From an uncultured bacterium (GTDB lineage: Bacteria > Verrucomicrobiota > Kiritimatiellia > RFP12 > UBA1067), in assembly GCA_902779075.1 (NCBI GenBank), contig CACZAK010000165.1, positions 1 through 16,777 of the forward strand: DNA of 16,777 nucleotides. The letters are read 5' to 3'. The notes under the pieces were generated by a model. That model worked only from the letters and a program-made list of their open reading frames with translations, was not told the origin of the DNA and did not search any database. Below are positions 1 to 7,146 of the stretch, piece after piece. Position 1 is the stretch's first letter; each line of letters opens with the position of its first letter. The position numbers and the translations under genes were made by a program.

Positions 1-330
1 TAGATCCGTCACATCCTCCATCTTCGGCATTGAACCTTCCAAGATATATTTAACAATGCCCCATACCGCATAAAAAGGCAACATAAGGATCGTTCCAACC
101 CCTGAGCGAATCTGCGCAAAAATCTTTCCAATCGGCTTGAGAAATTGCTCCGCAAATTCCTCTCGTCGCCGCTTTCTTTCCTGCTCCTCGTGTCGAATCC
201 GCGTCTCCTCCCTCATAAACGCCTCATCCGTGACAAACTTCGCCCCGCAGCGACGACATCGCACCTTCCGCCCGACCGCATAATCGGGCAACTGTAACTT
301 AGCCTTGCATTTTGCGCAATGAATAACCAT
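1..330 (-). CDS. Zinc-ribbon protein with membrane-like segment (3' end outside window)
   Basis: An open frame starts at the ATG at 328-330 and runs 110 codons to the window edge with no stop, so the C-terminus is missing. Residues 5-8 (CAKC) and 25-28 (CRRC) form two CxxC knuckles about 17 residues apart, followed by GAKF. This is the layout of the short MJ0042-type zinc ribbons found at the N-termini of many bacterial proteins. Residues 38-63 are very rich in Arg, Lys and Glu and look helical. Residues 77-97 are hydrophobic (GTILMLPFYAVWGIVKYIL) and could be a membrane segment or amphipathic helix. A weak ribosome site (AGGA, 7 nt spacer) precedes the ATG. It lies downstream of the DUF2130 gene on the same strand, separated by a REP-like inverted repeat. 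The zinc ribbon is clear; the function is unknown. Confidence 0.7.
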   Translation of the reverse strand, partial: MVIHCAKCKAKLQLPDYAVGRKVRCRRCGAKFVTDEAFMREETRIRHEEQERKRRREEFAEQFLKPIGKIFAQIRSGVGTILMLPFYAVWGIVKYILEGSMPKMEDVTDL

Positions 331-441
331 GCAACGTTCCTACTATTGGCCTTGTTGGACCCTTTATTTCCTTCTATTCCACTCGCCAACAACCACAAGG
401 TGGCATTCATTTTCTTGTGCGTTAAATTCTATTAGATCCGG

Positions 442-498
442 TGGGGACAGACCCCAAGAAACCCTTATTTTCCAGTCCTTTCGCAGGGTCTGTCCCCA
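442..498. repeat. REP-like inverted repeat with 13-bp arms
   Basis: TGGGGACAGACCC at 442-454 is the exact reverse complement of GGGTCTGTCCCCA at 486-498, with a 31-nt spacer. Each arm is itself a small G/C clamp (GGGG-ACAGA-CCCC), so two hairpins or one long one can form. It lies 17 nt past the stop of the DUF2130 gene and could stop or protect that transcript. Elements of this look are typically dispersed REP/BIME sequences mobilised by Y1 (RAYT) transposases, but no such gene is in the window, so that link is inference. Confidence 0.65.
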
Positions 499-515
499 AA
501 AAGTTCCGACTCGTC

Positions 516-1739
516 TTAGGCCTTGATTTCCAAATCCTCACCTTCTTGTCCGTTCTGCGCAGCTTTGGCCGCCGCGAACTTCGCTTGCATCGTCGGATTG
601 TCGCGCGTCAGCTTGCGGATGGTAAGCCCTTCGACCTTGTCATTGGCGAGGCGAAGATTGTTCTCGCTCCCCAGAAGCGCCTTTTTGGTCTCCTCGAGCG
701 CCTTGATAGACTTATCGATCTCGGCGATGGCCTTGTCGAACTTCTCCTTTGCAAGGCGGCAGTTGTTGCCGAACTTGTCTTGGAATTCCAGAAGCTTCGC
801 TTCGAAATTCGTGACATCCACGGACTGGCGGCGCATCGCCGCAACCTCACACTTGTACTCCATCGCCTTCCGCGACGCCTGAACGAGGAGCGTGATTATT
901 GGGATGAAGCACTGCGGGCGAACAACGTACATCTTCTCGTAGCCGCCCGCCACAGACACGATTCCGGCGTTGTAGAGCTCGTTATCCGGCTCAAGCATCG
1001 ACACCAGCACCGCATATTCGCACTTCTTCTTGCGGCGATCCTCGTCGAGCTTCTTGAAAAAGTCCTCGTTCTTGTGCTTCGTAGCGGTAGTGTCCGCCTC
1101 GTTCTTCATCTCGAACATGATGGAGACGTATTCCGTGCCGTCCTGCGCAAAGTCGCGGAATATGAAATCACCCTTCGTGCCTTCCACGACCTCGTTGTCT
1201 TTCTCGAATGTTGCCTGCGGCAGAGCGAAACGCATGAACTGCTCGTAGAGGGTCGAACAGTGCACCTCAAGCGACTCGCCTATCATCTTGGTGCTCATCT
1301 TTGCCTTCATGTCCTTGTAGAAGGCAACCTGCTCCTCTGCTACTTTGAGACGCCCTTCGTAGTCTGCCTTGAGGTTCGCAATCTCCGCTTTCTTCGCATC
1401 AAGCGCCTTGCGGACTTCTTCCTCTTTCTTTGCAAGCGCCTTTTGGTCCTCCAGCGATTTTGCGAGAAGCGCCGCTTTCGTCTCGTTGTCCTTATTCGCG
1501 ATAGCCGCCTCGAGTTTTGCAATTTCACGATTCTTGGCCTCAAGCGCATCCCCCATCTCAGACTTCTGCTTGGCAAGCGCCAGGTCAAGCCGCGTCTTTT
1601 CCTCTTTGCGGTTTTCGTCAAGACGCTTCTTCAACTCGGCGTCGAACTCGGCCGTCTTGACCTGCTGCAGGATGAAGGCATAATCCGCCTCATCCACGGT
1701 GAACACGTTTCCGCACTTAGGACATTTCAACTCTTTCAT
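516..1739 (-). CDS. DUF2130 family protein
   Basis: This is a 407-aa protein. Residues 5-10 (KCPKCG) form one zinc-knuckle-like CxxC at the N-terminus. Residues about 25-165 are a long charged Glu/Lys/Ala-rich coiled coil. Residues about 170-310 match DUF2130 (PF09903): [14 protein letters not shown], then a [18 protein letters not shown] stretch and the GYEKMYVV segment. The FEMKNE stretch places E and K in an ExK arrangement on a predicted strand, reminiscent of a PD-(D/E)XK nuclease core; activity is unproven. A further helical, charged tail follows. The start has a good ribosome site (GGAGGAG, 6 nt spacer). It follows the 84-aa gene by 22 nt and shares its promoter. DUF2130 genes are often seen in accessory islands. 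The family call is strong; the function is not known. Confidence 0.85.
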   Translation of the reverse strand: MKELKCPKCGNVFTVDEADYAFILQQVKTAEFDAELKKRLDENRKEEKTRLDLALAKQKSEMGDALEAKNREIAKLEAAIANKDNETKAALLAKSLEDQKALAKKEEEVRKALDAKKAEIANLKADYEGRLKVAEEQVAFYKDMKAKMSTKMIGESLEVHCSTLYEQFMRFALPQATFEKDNEVVEGTKGDFIFRDFAQDGTEYVSIMFEMKNEADTTATKHKNEDFFKKLDEDRRKKKCEYAVLVSMLEPDNELYNAGIVSVAGGYEKMYVVRPQCFIPIITLLVQASRKAMEYKCEVAAMRRQSVDVTNFEAKLLEFQDKFGNNCRLAKEKFDKAIAEIDKSIKALEETKKALLGSENNLRLANDKVEGLTIRKLTRDNPTMQAKFAAAKAAQNGQEGEDLEIKA

Positions 1740-1761
1740 TTTTTCTCCTCCAGACTAAAGT

Positions 1762-2016
1762 TCAGGCGAGTTTCGCCATCTCGTCGTTCTTCACATCCAC
1801 GCGCCAAAGCCCGAAGTGGTTCCACACCAGCGCGAAACCGCGATGCGGCTCGCACACCGTGTCTTCATTCGGGTAGAGCCCGTATATTGGCAACGTCAAG
1901 TCAACGTATTTGTCCGCCTCTTCGTCACTCCACGGAGTCCAGTCCTCGGGCGCCTCCGCCCGCTGGCGCTCCAGCGCCTCAAGCACCCCAGGTACATAAT
2001 TGTCTCTATCGTCCAT
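1762..2016 (-). CDS. Small acidic protein of unknown function (84 aa)
   Basis: The frame is open from 2034, but the ATG at 2014-2016 is the likely start. A strong ribosome site (AAAGGAGG, 2021-2028) lies just before it and would be inside the gene if the upstream codon were used. The product is acidic, with a Trp/Pro/Asp-rich middle (PEDWTPWSDEEADKYVDL) and a WNHFGLWRVD segment near the C-terminus. I do not recognise a family. It is the first gene after the promoter at 2071-2099 and is followed after 22 nt by the DUF2130 gene, so the two probably form one transcript. It could be a partner of the DUF2130 protein, but nothing in the sequence shows this. Confidence 0.65.
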   Translation of the reverse strand: MDDRDNYVPGVLEALERQRAEAPEDWTPWSDEEADKYVDLTLPIYGLYPNEDTVCEPHRGFALVWNHFGLWRVDVKNDEMAKLA

Positions 2017-2070
2017 GGTCCCTCCTTTCGCCACTAGCCGTGGTCATTCCCTTTCGCCCCAACTATCTAT

Positions 2071-2099
2071 ATCCTAACACAAACGCGAATTTACGTCAA
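2071..2099 (-). promoter_or_regulatory. Sigma70-type promoter for the 84-aa/DUF2130 unit
   Basis: On the minus strand TTGACG (2094-2099) and TAGGAT (2071-2076) are separated by exactly 17 bp. Transcription would begin near 2064, about 48 nt before the ATG at 2016. It is preceded by the duplicated upstream module. The -35 is one base from consensus; the -10 is imperfect but well placed. Confidence 0.6.
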
Positions 2100-2173
2100 T
2101 AGGGGTAAACGCAATCTGGAGAAAACCCCTTGAAAATACCCTCTTGACTCAAATTCCAGCTTATGTATCGGCA
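2094..2173 (-). repeat. Upstream module, copy 1
   Basis: This ~80-bp module is repeated at 3437-3517 in the same orientation. The 37-bp block at 2137-2173 matches 3481-3517 at 32 positions. The 12-bp block at 2101-2112 (AGGGGTAAACGC on the + strand) matches 3444-3455 at 11 positions. The spacing between blocks is 24 versus 25 nt and is otherwise unlike. In both copies the module ends at the -35 of a minus-strand promoter. Within it GGGTA and TACCC on the minus strand face each other as a possible operator. Confidence 0.7.
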
Positions 2174-2181
2174 ATAACAAA

Positions 2182-2958
2182 TCACCCCTGCGCCGAGGCG
2201 AGCAGGAAGAGAAGCCATCCTGGCAGGTCGTTGCCGCTGGAAATCATTTCCATTATGTAAGACTTGAAGTCAAACGGAAGCCGACGGATCGCGAGCAAGT
2301 CCGCCGACGGATCGCAGATGGCATACGAAATGCAAAGATCATGGCGGGGATAGCCGACGCTCCCGACATTCACGATGTAGCGAGCCCCCTTCTCCCGCTT
2401 GAATTCGACCGTTCCCGGAGCACCGAGAGGCATGTCCCCGAAACGACCGTCGGAGAGACGTGATATCCGATTCCCGCACGACAAGCGCCAGACCTCGGCA
2501 CGGTGCGTATGGCCACAGAAAAGGAGCGACTCCTTCCGTGCCGCGAAGTTAGCGGCCGCTATGGCCGGCCCTGCAATGTAGTTCCACTCCTTCGGCTCGG
2601 TAAAGTCTCCGTGCGCAAGCGCCATGCCGGCAACGGTGCGCAAGGGCCTTCGACTCCGCAGCCATCTTGCGTCGTCGTCCGTCAATGTCGCGCGATGCTT
2701 GCGGTCGATGTCATAGTTCGGGTTTTCCAGGTCGCTTTGCTCCTTCTCCAGCCCAAGGCACGCGGAGTCGTGGTTGCCCATCAAGACGACGTCGAAATTC
2801 TCCCTCACCAGGTCGAGCGCCGCTTTCGAATCGTACCCATACCCCGTGATGTCGCCAAGCATCACAAACTTCTCGCAGCCGAGCGCACGCGCATCCGCCA
2901 GCGCCGTCTTGAGCGCCGCCGGATTCGCATGCACATCACTCATAATCGCATACTTCAT
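2182..2958 (-). CDS. Calcineurin-like metallophosphoesterase
   Basis: This is a 258-aa protein of the metallophosphatase superfamily, close in layout to the small YfcE/MJ0936-type phosphodiesterases. The metal-binding motifs appear in order: SDVHAN (7-12), GDITGYG (about 36-42), GNHD (about 61-64), HGDF (about 116-119), GHTH (about 149-152) and NVGSVGYPR near 197-205. All expected metal ligands (D, H, D, N, H, H, H) are present, so it is probably active on phosphodiesters or phosphomonoesters; the substrate cannot be told. No signal peptide is seen, so it should be cytosolic. MKYAIMSDVH fits the family N-terminus, so the start is safe, yet no ribosome site precedes it: a 6-bp hairpin occupies that position. 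It is the last gene of the unit driven from 3414-3442. Confidence 0.9.
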   Translation of the reverse strand: MKYAIMSDVHANPAALKTALADARALGCEKFVMLGDITGYGYDSKAALDLVRENFDVVLMGNHDSACLGLEKEQSDLENPNYDIDRKHRATLTDDDARWLRSRRPLRTVAGMALAHGDFTEPKEWNYIAGPAIAAANFAARKESLLFCGHTHRAEVWRLSCGNRISRLSDGRFGDMPLGAPGTVEFKREKGARYIVNVGSVGYPRHDLCISYAICDPSADLLAIRRLPFDFKSYIMEMISSGNDLPGWLLFLLASAQG

Positions 2959-2960
2959 GG

Positions 2961-2974
2961 CTTTGCAGGCAAAG
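2961..2974 (-). promoter_or_regulatory. Hairpin in place of a ribosome site before the phosphoesterase
   Basis: CTTTGC-AG-GCAAAG is a perfect 6-bp inverted repeat with a 2-nt centre, ending 2 nt before the phosphoesterase ATG. No Shine-Dalgarno sequence is present. The hairpin could hold down translation, or translation may depend on coupling. A 2-nt loop is tight, so only about 5 bp may pair. Confidence 0.35.
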
Positions 2975-2995
2975 AATCAATGGTCTTAATGTCCA

Positions 2996-3012
2996 GACGG
3001 CGCTTCGCCGTC
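2996..3012. terminator. G/C-rich hairpin after the 28-codon ORF
   Basis: GACGGCG-CTT-CGCCGTC is a perfect 7-bp stem with a 3-nt loop. On the transcribed strand it lies 2 nt after the stop of the small ORF and 37 nt before the phosphoesterase ATG. No T-run follows, so it is more likely a partial attenuator, an RNA-stability hairpin or a dispersed palindrome than a full terminator. Confidence 0.4.
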
Positions 3013-3014
3013 CC

Positions 3015-3101
3015 TCAATCCTTCTCCGCGTATCTTCCAGTCCCGAGCGTCCACTGCCAGCGTTCGCGCGCTTCATAGCTCCATGGGCACTGAATAATCA
3101 T
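3015..3101 (-). CDS. Candidate 28-aa small protein or leader peptide
   Basis: An ATG at 3099-3101 is preceded by AAGGAGG with a 6-nt spacer, one of the best ribosome sites in the window. The frame encodes 28 residues and ends with TGA at 3015-3017. It is Trp-rich (W7, W15, W17) and starts MIIQCPWSYEARERW. A 7-bp hairpin follows directly, and the phosphoesterase gene starts 56 nt after the stop. The arrangement could be a leader peptide with an attenuator hairpin, a genuine small protein, or the start of a gene cut short. I do not recognise the sequence. Confidence 0.4.
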   Translation of the reverse strand: MIIQCPWSYEARERWQWTLGTGRYAEKD

Positions 3102-3138
3102 CTCTCGCCTCCTTCCTTTTGCACCACTACTAGATTCT

Positions 3139-3404
3139 TTATTTCTTCTTGCAATTTTCTGGGAAGATTCTACGGCCCTCTAACCTACCGTCTGCGAATA
3201 CGGCATGGCGAGGGCCGAGGAGGTTGTTGTCGAAACCTCAGCCAGCAGAATCCCAGACTGATAGACCCTCTGCCATTCCAAGCACAAGAACCCCAGCCAC
3301 GTCCGCCACGGTAGCTGCACGAGGCCTCTCCTTTGAAGGCATGAACTGGCACATCAAAGGCCTTAACCTTGGAGGCAACTTACTTTTGTTGAGTCGGAGC
3401 AACT
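3139..3404 (-). pseudogene. Open frame broken by one in-frame TGA
   Basis: On the minus strand one frame runs from just after the -10 (a TAG at the promoter) to a TAA at 3139-3141, interrupted only by TGA at 3238-3240. The most likely start is the ATG at 3352-3354, with AAGG 6 nt upstream, giving 38 residues before the TGA and 32 after it. The part before reads like a folded protein (VADVAGVLVLGMAEGLSVW). The part after also has normal composition (GFDNNLLGPRHAVFADGRL). It may be a decayed gene, two short ORFs, or chance. It lies directly downstream of a near-consensus promoter. No family is recognised. Confidence 0.3.
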
Positions 3405-3413
3405 CTGTAGACT

Positions 3414-3442
3414 ATTATAACGCAACTTCAAATTTATGACAA
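3414..3442 (-). promoter_or_regulatory. Near-consensus sigma70-type promoter for the phosphoesterase unit
   Basis: On the minus strand TTGTCA (3437-3442) and TATAAT (3414-3419) are separated by exactly 17 bp; the -10 is perfect. Transcription would start near 3407 and read the broken frame, the 28-codon ORF and the phosphoesterase. The same upstream module as at 2094-2173 abuts the -35. Confidence 0.75.
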
Positions 3443-3517
3443 GAGGGGTAACCGCATATTTTTAAAATTTCTTCCCACAATACCCCCTTGACTTTAATTC
3501 CAGCTTATGCATAGGCA
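3437..3517 (-). repeat. Upstream module, copy 2
   Basis: This is the second copy of the module described at 2094-2173, in direct orientation, again ending at a minus-strand -35. The two copies bracket a ~1.3-kb segment that holds the phosphoesterase and the two short frames. Confidence 0.7.
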
Positions 3518-3673
3518 CGAATAATTGTCATTTGCCGCCTTATTATTACGCCGCACTAACATGGCGATTTTACAGGCGTTCCGCAGTGCCCAAACATTTA
3601 TCAAACCATCGGCTGCTCTATCAATTCTACTCTATCAATGAACTCCGACCCTTCATCATTCCCGTTGTTTTCC
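3518..3673. other. Intergenic, no gene seen
   Basis: This spacer lies between the end of the helicase gene and the upstream module. I see no convincing ORF and no hairpin with a T-run on either strand. A 10-bp direct repeat (CTCTATCAAT at 3616-3625 and 3630-3639) is the only structure noted. Confidence 0.5.
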
Positions 3674-5860
3674 TTAATCAGAAGCGTTAGACTGAAGCTC
3701 CTCTGGGGCCTCTCCTAAACCAGTCAAAAGAACATGCGAAATCGCACGTGTCATTCCCACGTAAAGAAGTGACTTCTCCCGTGCAAGTAGCGACTCTTTT
3801 TCGGAATCCGAAAGCGAGTCAAAGCCAGTTGTTTTTCTTGGCCACTTGCCTTGCGAGGCCACAAGCACAACCCCTGAAAACTCCAGACCCTTCGCACGAT
3901 GAAGCGTCATCACGCAAACGGCTGGATCGCTCGACGCGGTGCTACCTTCACCTATCACCTTCTCCGCAGGCAACCATGTGTTTGAAAGCGCCTGAATCAT
4001 CTTGTCGACCTCACTATTCGTTGGCATCAGAATCGCGTAGTCGGAATACGTCTTCTTGTTTTCTTCCTCTGCATTGGCGTTGTCGGCATCCATCCATCCC
4101 TTGATCGTCTTCTCGATGTACTTCACCAGGTTCTCTTCCGTATCAAACCGCGTTTCGTCTGGAGCCTGACCGAGGACGAGCGACCGTCCGCCGCGTAGCG
4201 TGGCCATGCCGCCGTCCAGGTCATCCACCGGGACTCCGGCGAGTATCGACTCCGCACGAAGACGTATCTTCTGCGTACAGCGATAGTTCATCTTCAACGT
4301 CTTTGAACGCCCCTTAGTCTGGATGCCACAAGCCGCAAGCGAGACACGCCGCCCATAAATGCGCTGGTGCGCATCGCCAACCAACATAAGTGAGTTGGGT
4401 CTCGCAACAGTGGCCGAATTCCCGCTGAGTGCGGCCACAAAGCGCAGTGCTGGAGCATCAAGGTCTTGCACCTCGTCAACAACCACGGCAAGATACTGGC
4501 TTTCAAACTCGTTCAGCAGTTGCGCCGTGGCCATGTTGAACGCCTCGCCGCGCCGAACCTGTCCACTGTTCACGAAGAACTCCCTGAATTTCACGAACAC
4601 AGGCCATAGCTGTTTCCGTTCTTCTGCAGAAAGCGGCACGCTCCGACCGCTGCGGTTAGCCGCAAGGTACGCCTCCTCCGTCTCGATTCCATCGGCCTCA
4701 ACGACTTGCTCGTACTCGTCCAGGAAGAATCCCACCTTGCGTTTTCCAGTGTAACCGACTGCGGACATCGACGGCGTCATGTACTTCTTTGAAATGTTGC
4801 TTTCGTTGGCATAGTCTATCTTTGCCTTTACGCCGTTAGACTTGAGCAGTTCCTGTGCCGTCTTGTCGAGTGTCTGAACATCCACTCGCGCCATCTGTTC
4901 GGGGGTACAGATGTCGGCAAGGAGTCGCTTCAGATCCACTGCCAGCGTATTGGTAAACGTGGTGAGGAGTATCTTGCCCTGCACATCGGCAAAAGGATTC
5001 TCCAGAAGCCACTTCACGCGGTGGATGGCAACGACGGTCTTGCCCGTGCCTGCGCCGCCAATAACCTTGACCGGGCCGTTGAAGTTCCGGTTGACAACGC
5101 TCAGCTGCTCAGGGTGCAGAAACACGCGCCATGCATCAAGCGCGCCCGCGCGCATACGGTTGAGCAGTTCGTCGCCCGAAAGGAAGCTGAACGGGCCGTT
5201 GGCATTGGCGTTGACAGCCGCCTGCTGCGAAAGCGTCGCATTTGTTCCGAGCGCCGCAGCTGCGGCTTTTGCCGCTGCGAGGTGGTCCGTCAACTTTGAA
5301 GGTTCATCAAGCAAGTCCACGAGGATGTTCCAGATGTTGTCCGGCATTACGCCGGCGGCACCCTTATCTGCCAGATCATCCTCGTTCTTGATGCCACGCA
5401 CGAACGCAAGCTGGTCAGCAGGGACGCCCAGCGACATCAAATCGTCGTCGGATGGCCATGCCAGGAACGGATTCGGCCGGTCGCCCGCCGGAGGCAAGGC
5501 CGCTGTCGTGGCAACAGGCGCCGTTGTCTGCGTCGCGACATCCTCATACACCTGAACCATGTGCGTAGTCGGGTTCTGTGCGCATTTGTGCCGCTCAGCC
5601 CACTTGTAGGCATCCTCGTGGTGTCCCGCATAGCAAAGAACGCCCTCTTCTCCGAACGGCACGTAAATCAAGCGAACGTCCTGGTTGGCCCGACACGAGC
5701 GAAACCCCTTCCCCTTGCCGTGCAGCGGTTCGTCGTGAAGACCGAGAGAGGTCATGTTCCCCTGCTCCATCGTGTTGACCGCATCCCATACGGCATATCG
5801 CTCGTCCTTGGAAAGCGTCCCAACCGAATCGAAGTAAGACCTGATCTTGGCGAGGTACAT
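3674..5860 (-). CDS. UvrD/Rep-type (SF1A) helicase with N-terminal RelE-like domain
   Basis: This is a 728-aa protein. The start is ATG 5858-5860, 5 nt after the HNH stop, with AAGGA 8 nt upstream; the frame is open further up but that stretch overlaps the HNH gene. Residues 1 to about 92 resemble the RelE/ParE/YoeB toxin fold: LHGKGKGFRSCRANQDVRLI, then a beta-strand and GHHEDAYKWAERH. Such a domain fused to a UvrD-type helicase is a recurring architecture. A linker of about 170 residues follows. Helicase motifs: GGAGTGKT (Walker A, 268-275), LLTTFTNTLA (Ia), VVVDEVQDLD (II, 459-468), LMLVGDAHQRIYG (III), MNYRCTQKIR (IV), VMTLHRAKGLEF (V) and LLYVGMTRA (VI). All core motifs are intact, so it should be an active ATP-driven 3'-5' translocase. 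It is the last gene of the long operon, right after an HNH nuclease. Confidence 0.9.
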   Translation of the reverse strand: MYLAKIRSYFDSVGTLSKDERYAVWDAVNTMEQGNMTSLGLHDEPLHGKGKGFRSCRANQDVRLIYVPFGEEGVLCYAGHHEDAYKWAERHKCAQNPTTHMVQVYEDVATQTTAPVATTAALPPAGDRPNPFLAWPSDDDLMSLGVPADQLAFVRGIKNEDDLADKGAAGVMPDNIWNILVDLLDEPSKLTDHLAAAKAAAAALGTNATLSQQAAVNANANGPFSFLSGDELLNRMRAGALDAWRVFLHPEQLSVVNRNFNGPVKVIGGAGTGKTVVAIHRVKWLLENPFADVQGKILLTTFTNTLAVDLKRLLADICTPEQMARVDVQTLDKTAQELLKSNGVKAKIDYANESNISKKYMTPSMSAVGYTGKRKVGFFLDEYEQVVEADGIETEEAYLAANRSGRSVPLSAEERKQLWPVFVKFREFFVNSGQVRRGEAFNMATAQLLNEFESQYLAVVVDEVQDLDAPALRFVAALSGNSATVARPNSLMLVGDAHQRIYGRRVSLAACGIQTKGRSKTLKMNYRCTQKIRLRAESILAGVPVDDLDGGMATLRGGRSLVLGQAPDETRFDTEENLVKYIEKTIKGWMDADNANAEEENKKTYSDYAILMPTNSEVDKMIQALSNTWLPAEKVIGEGSTASSDPAVCVMTLHRAKGLEFSGVVLVASQGKWPRKTTGFDSLSDSEKESLLAREKSLLYVGMTRAISHVLLTGLGEAPEELQSNASD

Positions 5861-5865
5861 GTGGG

Positions 5866-6573
5866 CTATCCTTTCCTGAAAACATAGTCGCGGTGGTATG
5901 CCATGTAAGCCTGCTGTTCGGCGCTGAGCGGCTTGATGAGGTGTTTCGTTGGATCGACGCCAAAAGCAGCGCACGCGGCGGCGGAAAGCGCAGGCGATAT
6001 CATAATGGTGCCGTCGTCGGCGAAGGATATGTATCCCCTATCAAAGAGTTTGTCGAGGTTGGGGATGAGCGGCAAGCCGTTGTCGCCGTCGAGACGCGCC
6101 TTGTTCGTCGCGACCTTCCACGGACGCGCATGGCTCGCCATGAGCAGTTCGGGGACGGCCAGCCCGGTAACGGCGCACGCACCGCCCCATTTCGCCAGCA
6201 ACCGTTCGCGGTAGACGCCCTGTCCCTTACGCGCAGCAATCACCTGCTCGCGCTCGGTCGTGCCATCGGCAGGCAGTTCCTCGCCCTCCACCAGCACACC
6301 AGCAGGATACTCCGGCTTCTCCCCGCCGACGGCAAAATACGTTAACACGCCGGGAAGATAGACATCAAGAATCGGAGCGAGCGGTGGATCCGCACTGATG
6401 CCGACCTGCTCGCCGGAGGAATGGGATATCCACAGAATATCGCCGTCCCATTCGATACGCAACGTACCGGGGTGACGGAAATCCGTCAGCACGAACGCCT
6501 CGCCGTCGCGGGCAATGTTCGCCCACAAGTGGTTCTTTGCCGCTGCCTCGATCTGGATGTCGTCGATCTTCAT
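5866..6573 (-). CDS. HNH endonuclease (HNH_2 family)
   Basis: This is a 235-aa protein. The C-terminal half matches HNH_2 (PF13391), the domain of many predicted restriction endonucleases: CAVTG (about 133-137), LLMASHARPW (about 143-152, with the catalytic-type His), then the RLDGDNGLPL segment with the Asn and the DKLFDRGYISF block. The N-terminal ~100 residues are a separate region with several beta-strands and no recognised family; it may bind DNA or a partner. GGAGG with a 6-nt spacer precedes the ATG. The helicase starts 5 nt after its stop, so the two are translated together and may act as a nuclease-helicase pair on foreign DNA. The HNH assignment is firm; the target is inferred. Confidence 0.85.
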   Translation of the reverse strand: MKIDDIQIEAAAKNHLWANIARDGEAFVLTDFRHPGTLRIEWDGDILWISHSSGEQVGISADPPLAPILDVYLPGVLTYFAVGGEKPEYPAGVLVEGEELPADGTTEREQVIAARKGQGVYRERLLAKWGGACAVTGLAVPELLMASHARPWKVATNKARLDGDNGLPLIPNLDKLFDRGYISFADDGTIMISPALSAAACAAFGVDPTKHLIKPLSAEQQAYMAYHRDYVFRKG

Positions 6574-6612
6574 TTCATGCCTCCACCACAGAGTACCCGT
6601 CGATGAAAATTA

Positions 6613-7146
6613 TCATGTTGCTTCCTCATCATTCGATACACCCGCAGTTCTGAAGCGATACTTGCCCTTTCCTTGTCCCTTGACCGTATCAAGCAGACGA
6701 TGCTTTAGCATTGTATTGATCAAAACGCCTGCCGCAGTTATCTCCAAGCCCGTCTCTGCCATGACCATAGAACGTCCAAAAACAATCTGAGTTCCAAATG
6801 CACAAAGCAACCTATGAATATTCTCTGCTGTTGGGCGTGTTAGGCCATATCTTACTGCCAATTCTTCAATTGACGGGTTTCCAGGGCCAATTGACGTTTT
6901 CTTGGATTCAATTAACGGATTTTCGGATTCAATTGACGGGTCTTCGGATCCAATTGACGGGTTTTCGTTTCTAACGTGCAGTTTTTCTGTACCCTCGTTC
7001 GCCTTTTCTGCAACCTCACGGGGAAGCACAATTTTAGCTGACCGCAATGTCGCCAGCGCATTGTTGATCGTCCTGAGGGCCATGCCCGTACGCGCGCAAA
7101 TCTGCGGAATTGTCGCGTTTTTATCGGCAATAAGTTCGTGAAGCAC
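6613..7146 (-). CDS. Winged-helix C-terminal part of the AlbA_2/HATPase protein, in a different frame
   Basis: The frame encodes 177 residues from a GTG at 7144-7146, but nothing resembling a good ribosome site precedes it. The first 45 residues (HELIADKNATIPQICARTGM, then a second helix) look like a winged helix-turn-helix. A linker of five 7-residue repeats follows (NPSIGSE-type), then a second HTH-like segment (SIEELAVRYGLTRPTAENIH) and a C-terminal RFRTAG tail. This is what the preceding ORF should contain at its C-terminus. It therefore looks like the true end of that gene, displaced by a -1 frame change near 7155-7175. Alternatively it is a separate GTG-start protein. Its stop is 39 nt before the HNH gene. 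Confidence 0.6.
   Translation of the reverse strand: MLHELIADKNATIPQICARTGMALRTINNALATLRSAKIVLPREVAEKANEGTEKLHVRNENPSIGSEDPSIESENPLIESKKTSIGPGNPSIEELAVRYGLTRPTAENIHRLLCAFGTQIVFGRSMVMAETGLEITAAGVLINTMLKHRLLDTVKGQGKGKYRFRTAGVSNDEEAT
6867..6971 (-). repeat. Tandem repeat, five 21-bp units
   Basis: The pentamer CAATT recurs at 6867, 6888, 6909, 6930 and 6951, exactly 21 bp apart, within similar surrounding sequence. In the reading frame of the winged-helix segment each unit encodes one 7-residue linker repeat. Changes in copy number would keep the frame. Confidence 0.8.

Noticed and set aside
441..2102. 553-codon open frame on the + strand opposite the DUF2130 gene
   Set aside because: It is the antisense of a recognised gene, rich in Leu/Arg/His, without a ribosome site, and crosses the promoter at 2071-2099. 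The DUF2130 protein on the other strand has clear family motifs.
2137..2173. TTGACT in the upstream module as a + strand promoter
   Set aside because: No acceptable -10 lies 16-18 bp downstream in either copy, and no + strand gene follows.
3149..3439. 96-codon + strand frame opposite the broken frame and promoter
   Set aside because: TTG start, no ribosome site, and it runs through the near-consensus minus-strand promoter. Neither strand is convincing, but the minus strand has the promoter.
3518..3673. Terminator after the helicase gene
   Set aside because: Only 4-bp stems were found (for example CGCC/GGCG) and no T-run follows.
5861..5974. 38-residue N-terminal extension of the helicase
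   Set aside because: It lies inside the HNH gene in another frame, and the ATG at 5860 has a ribosome site and begins the recognised RelE-like domain.
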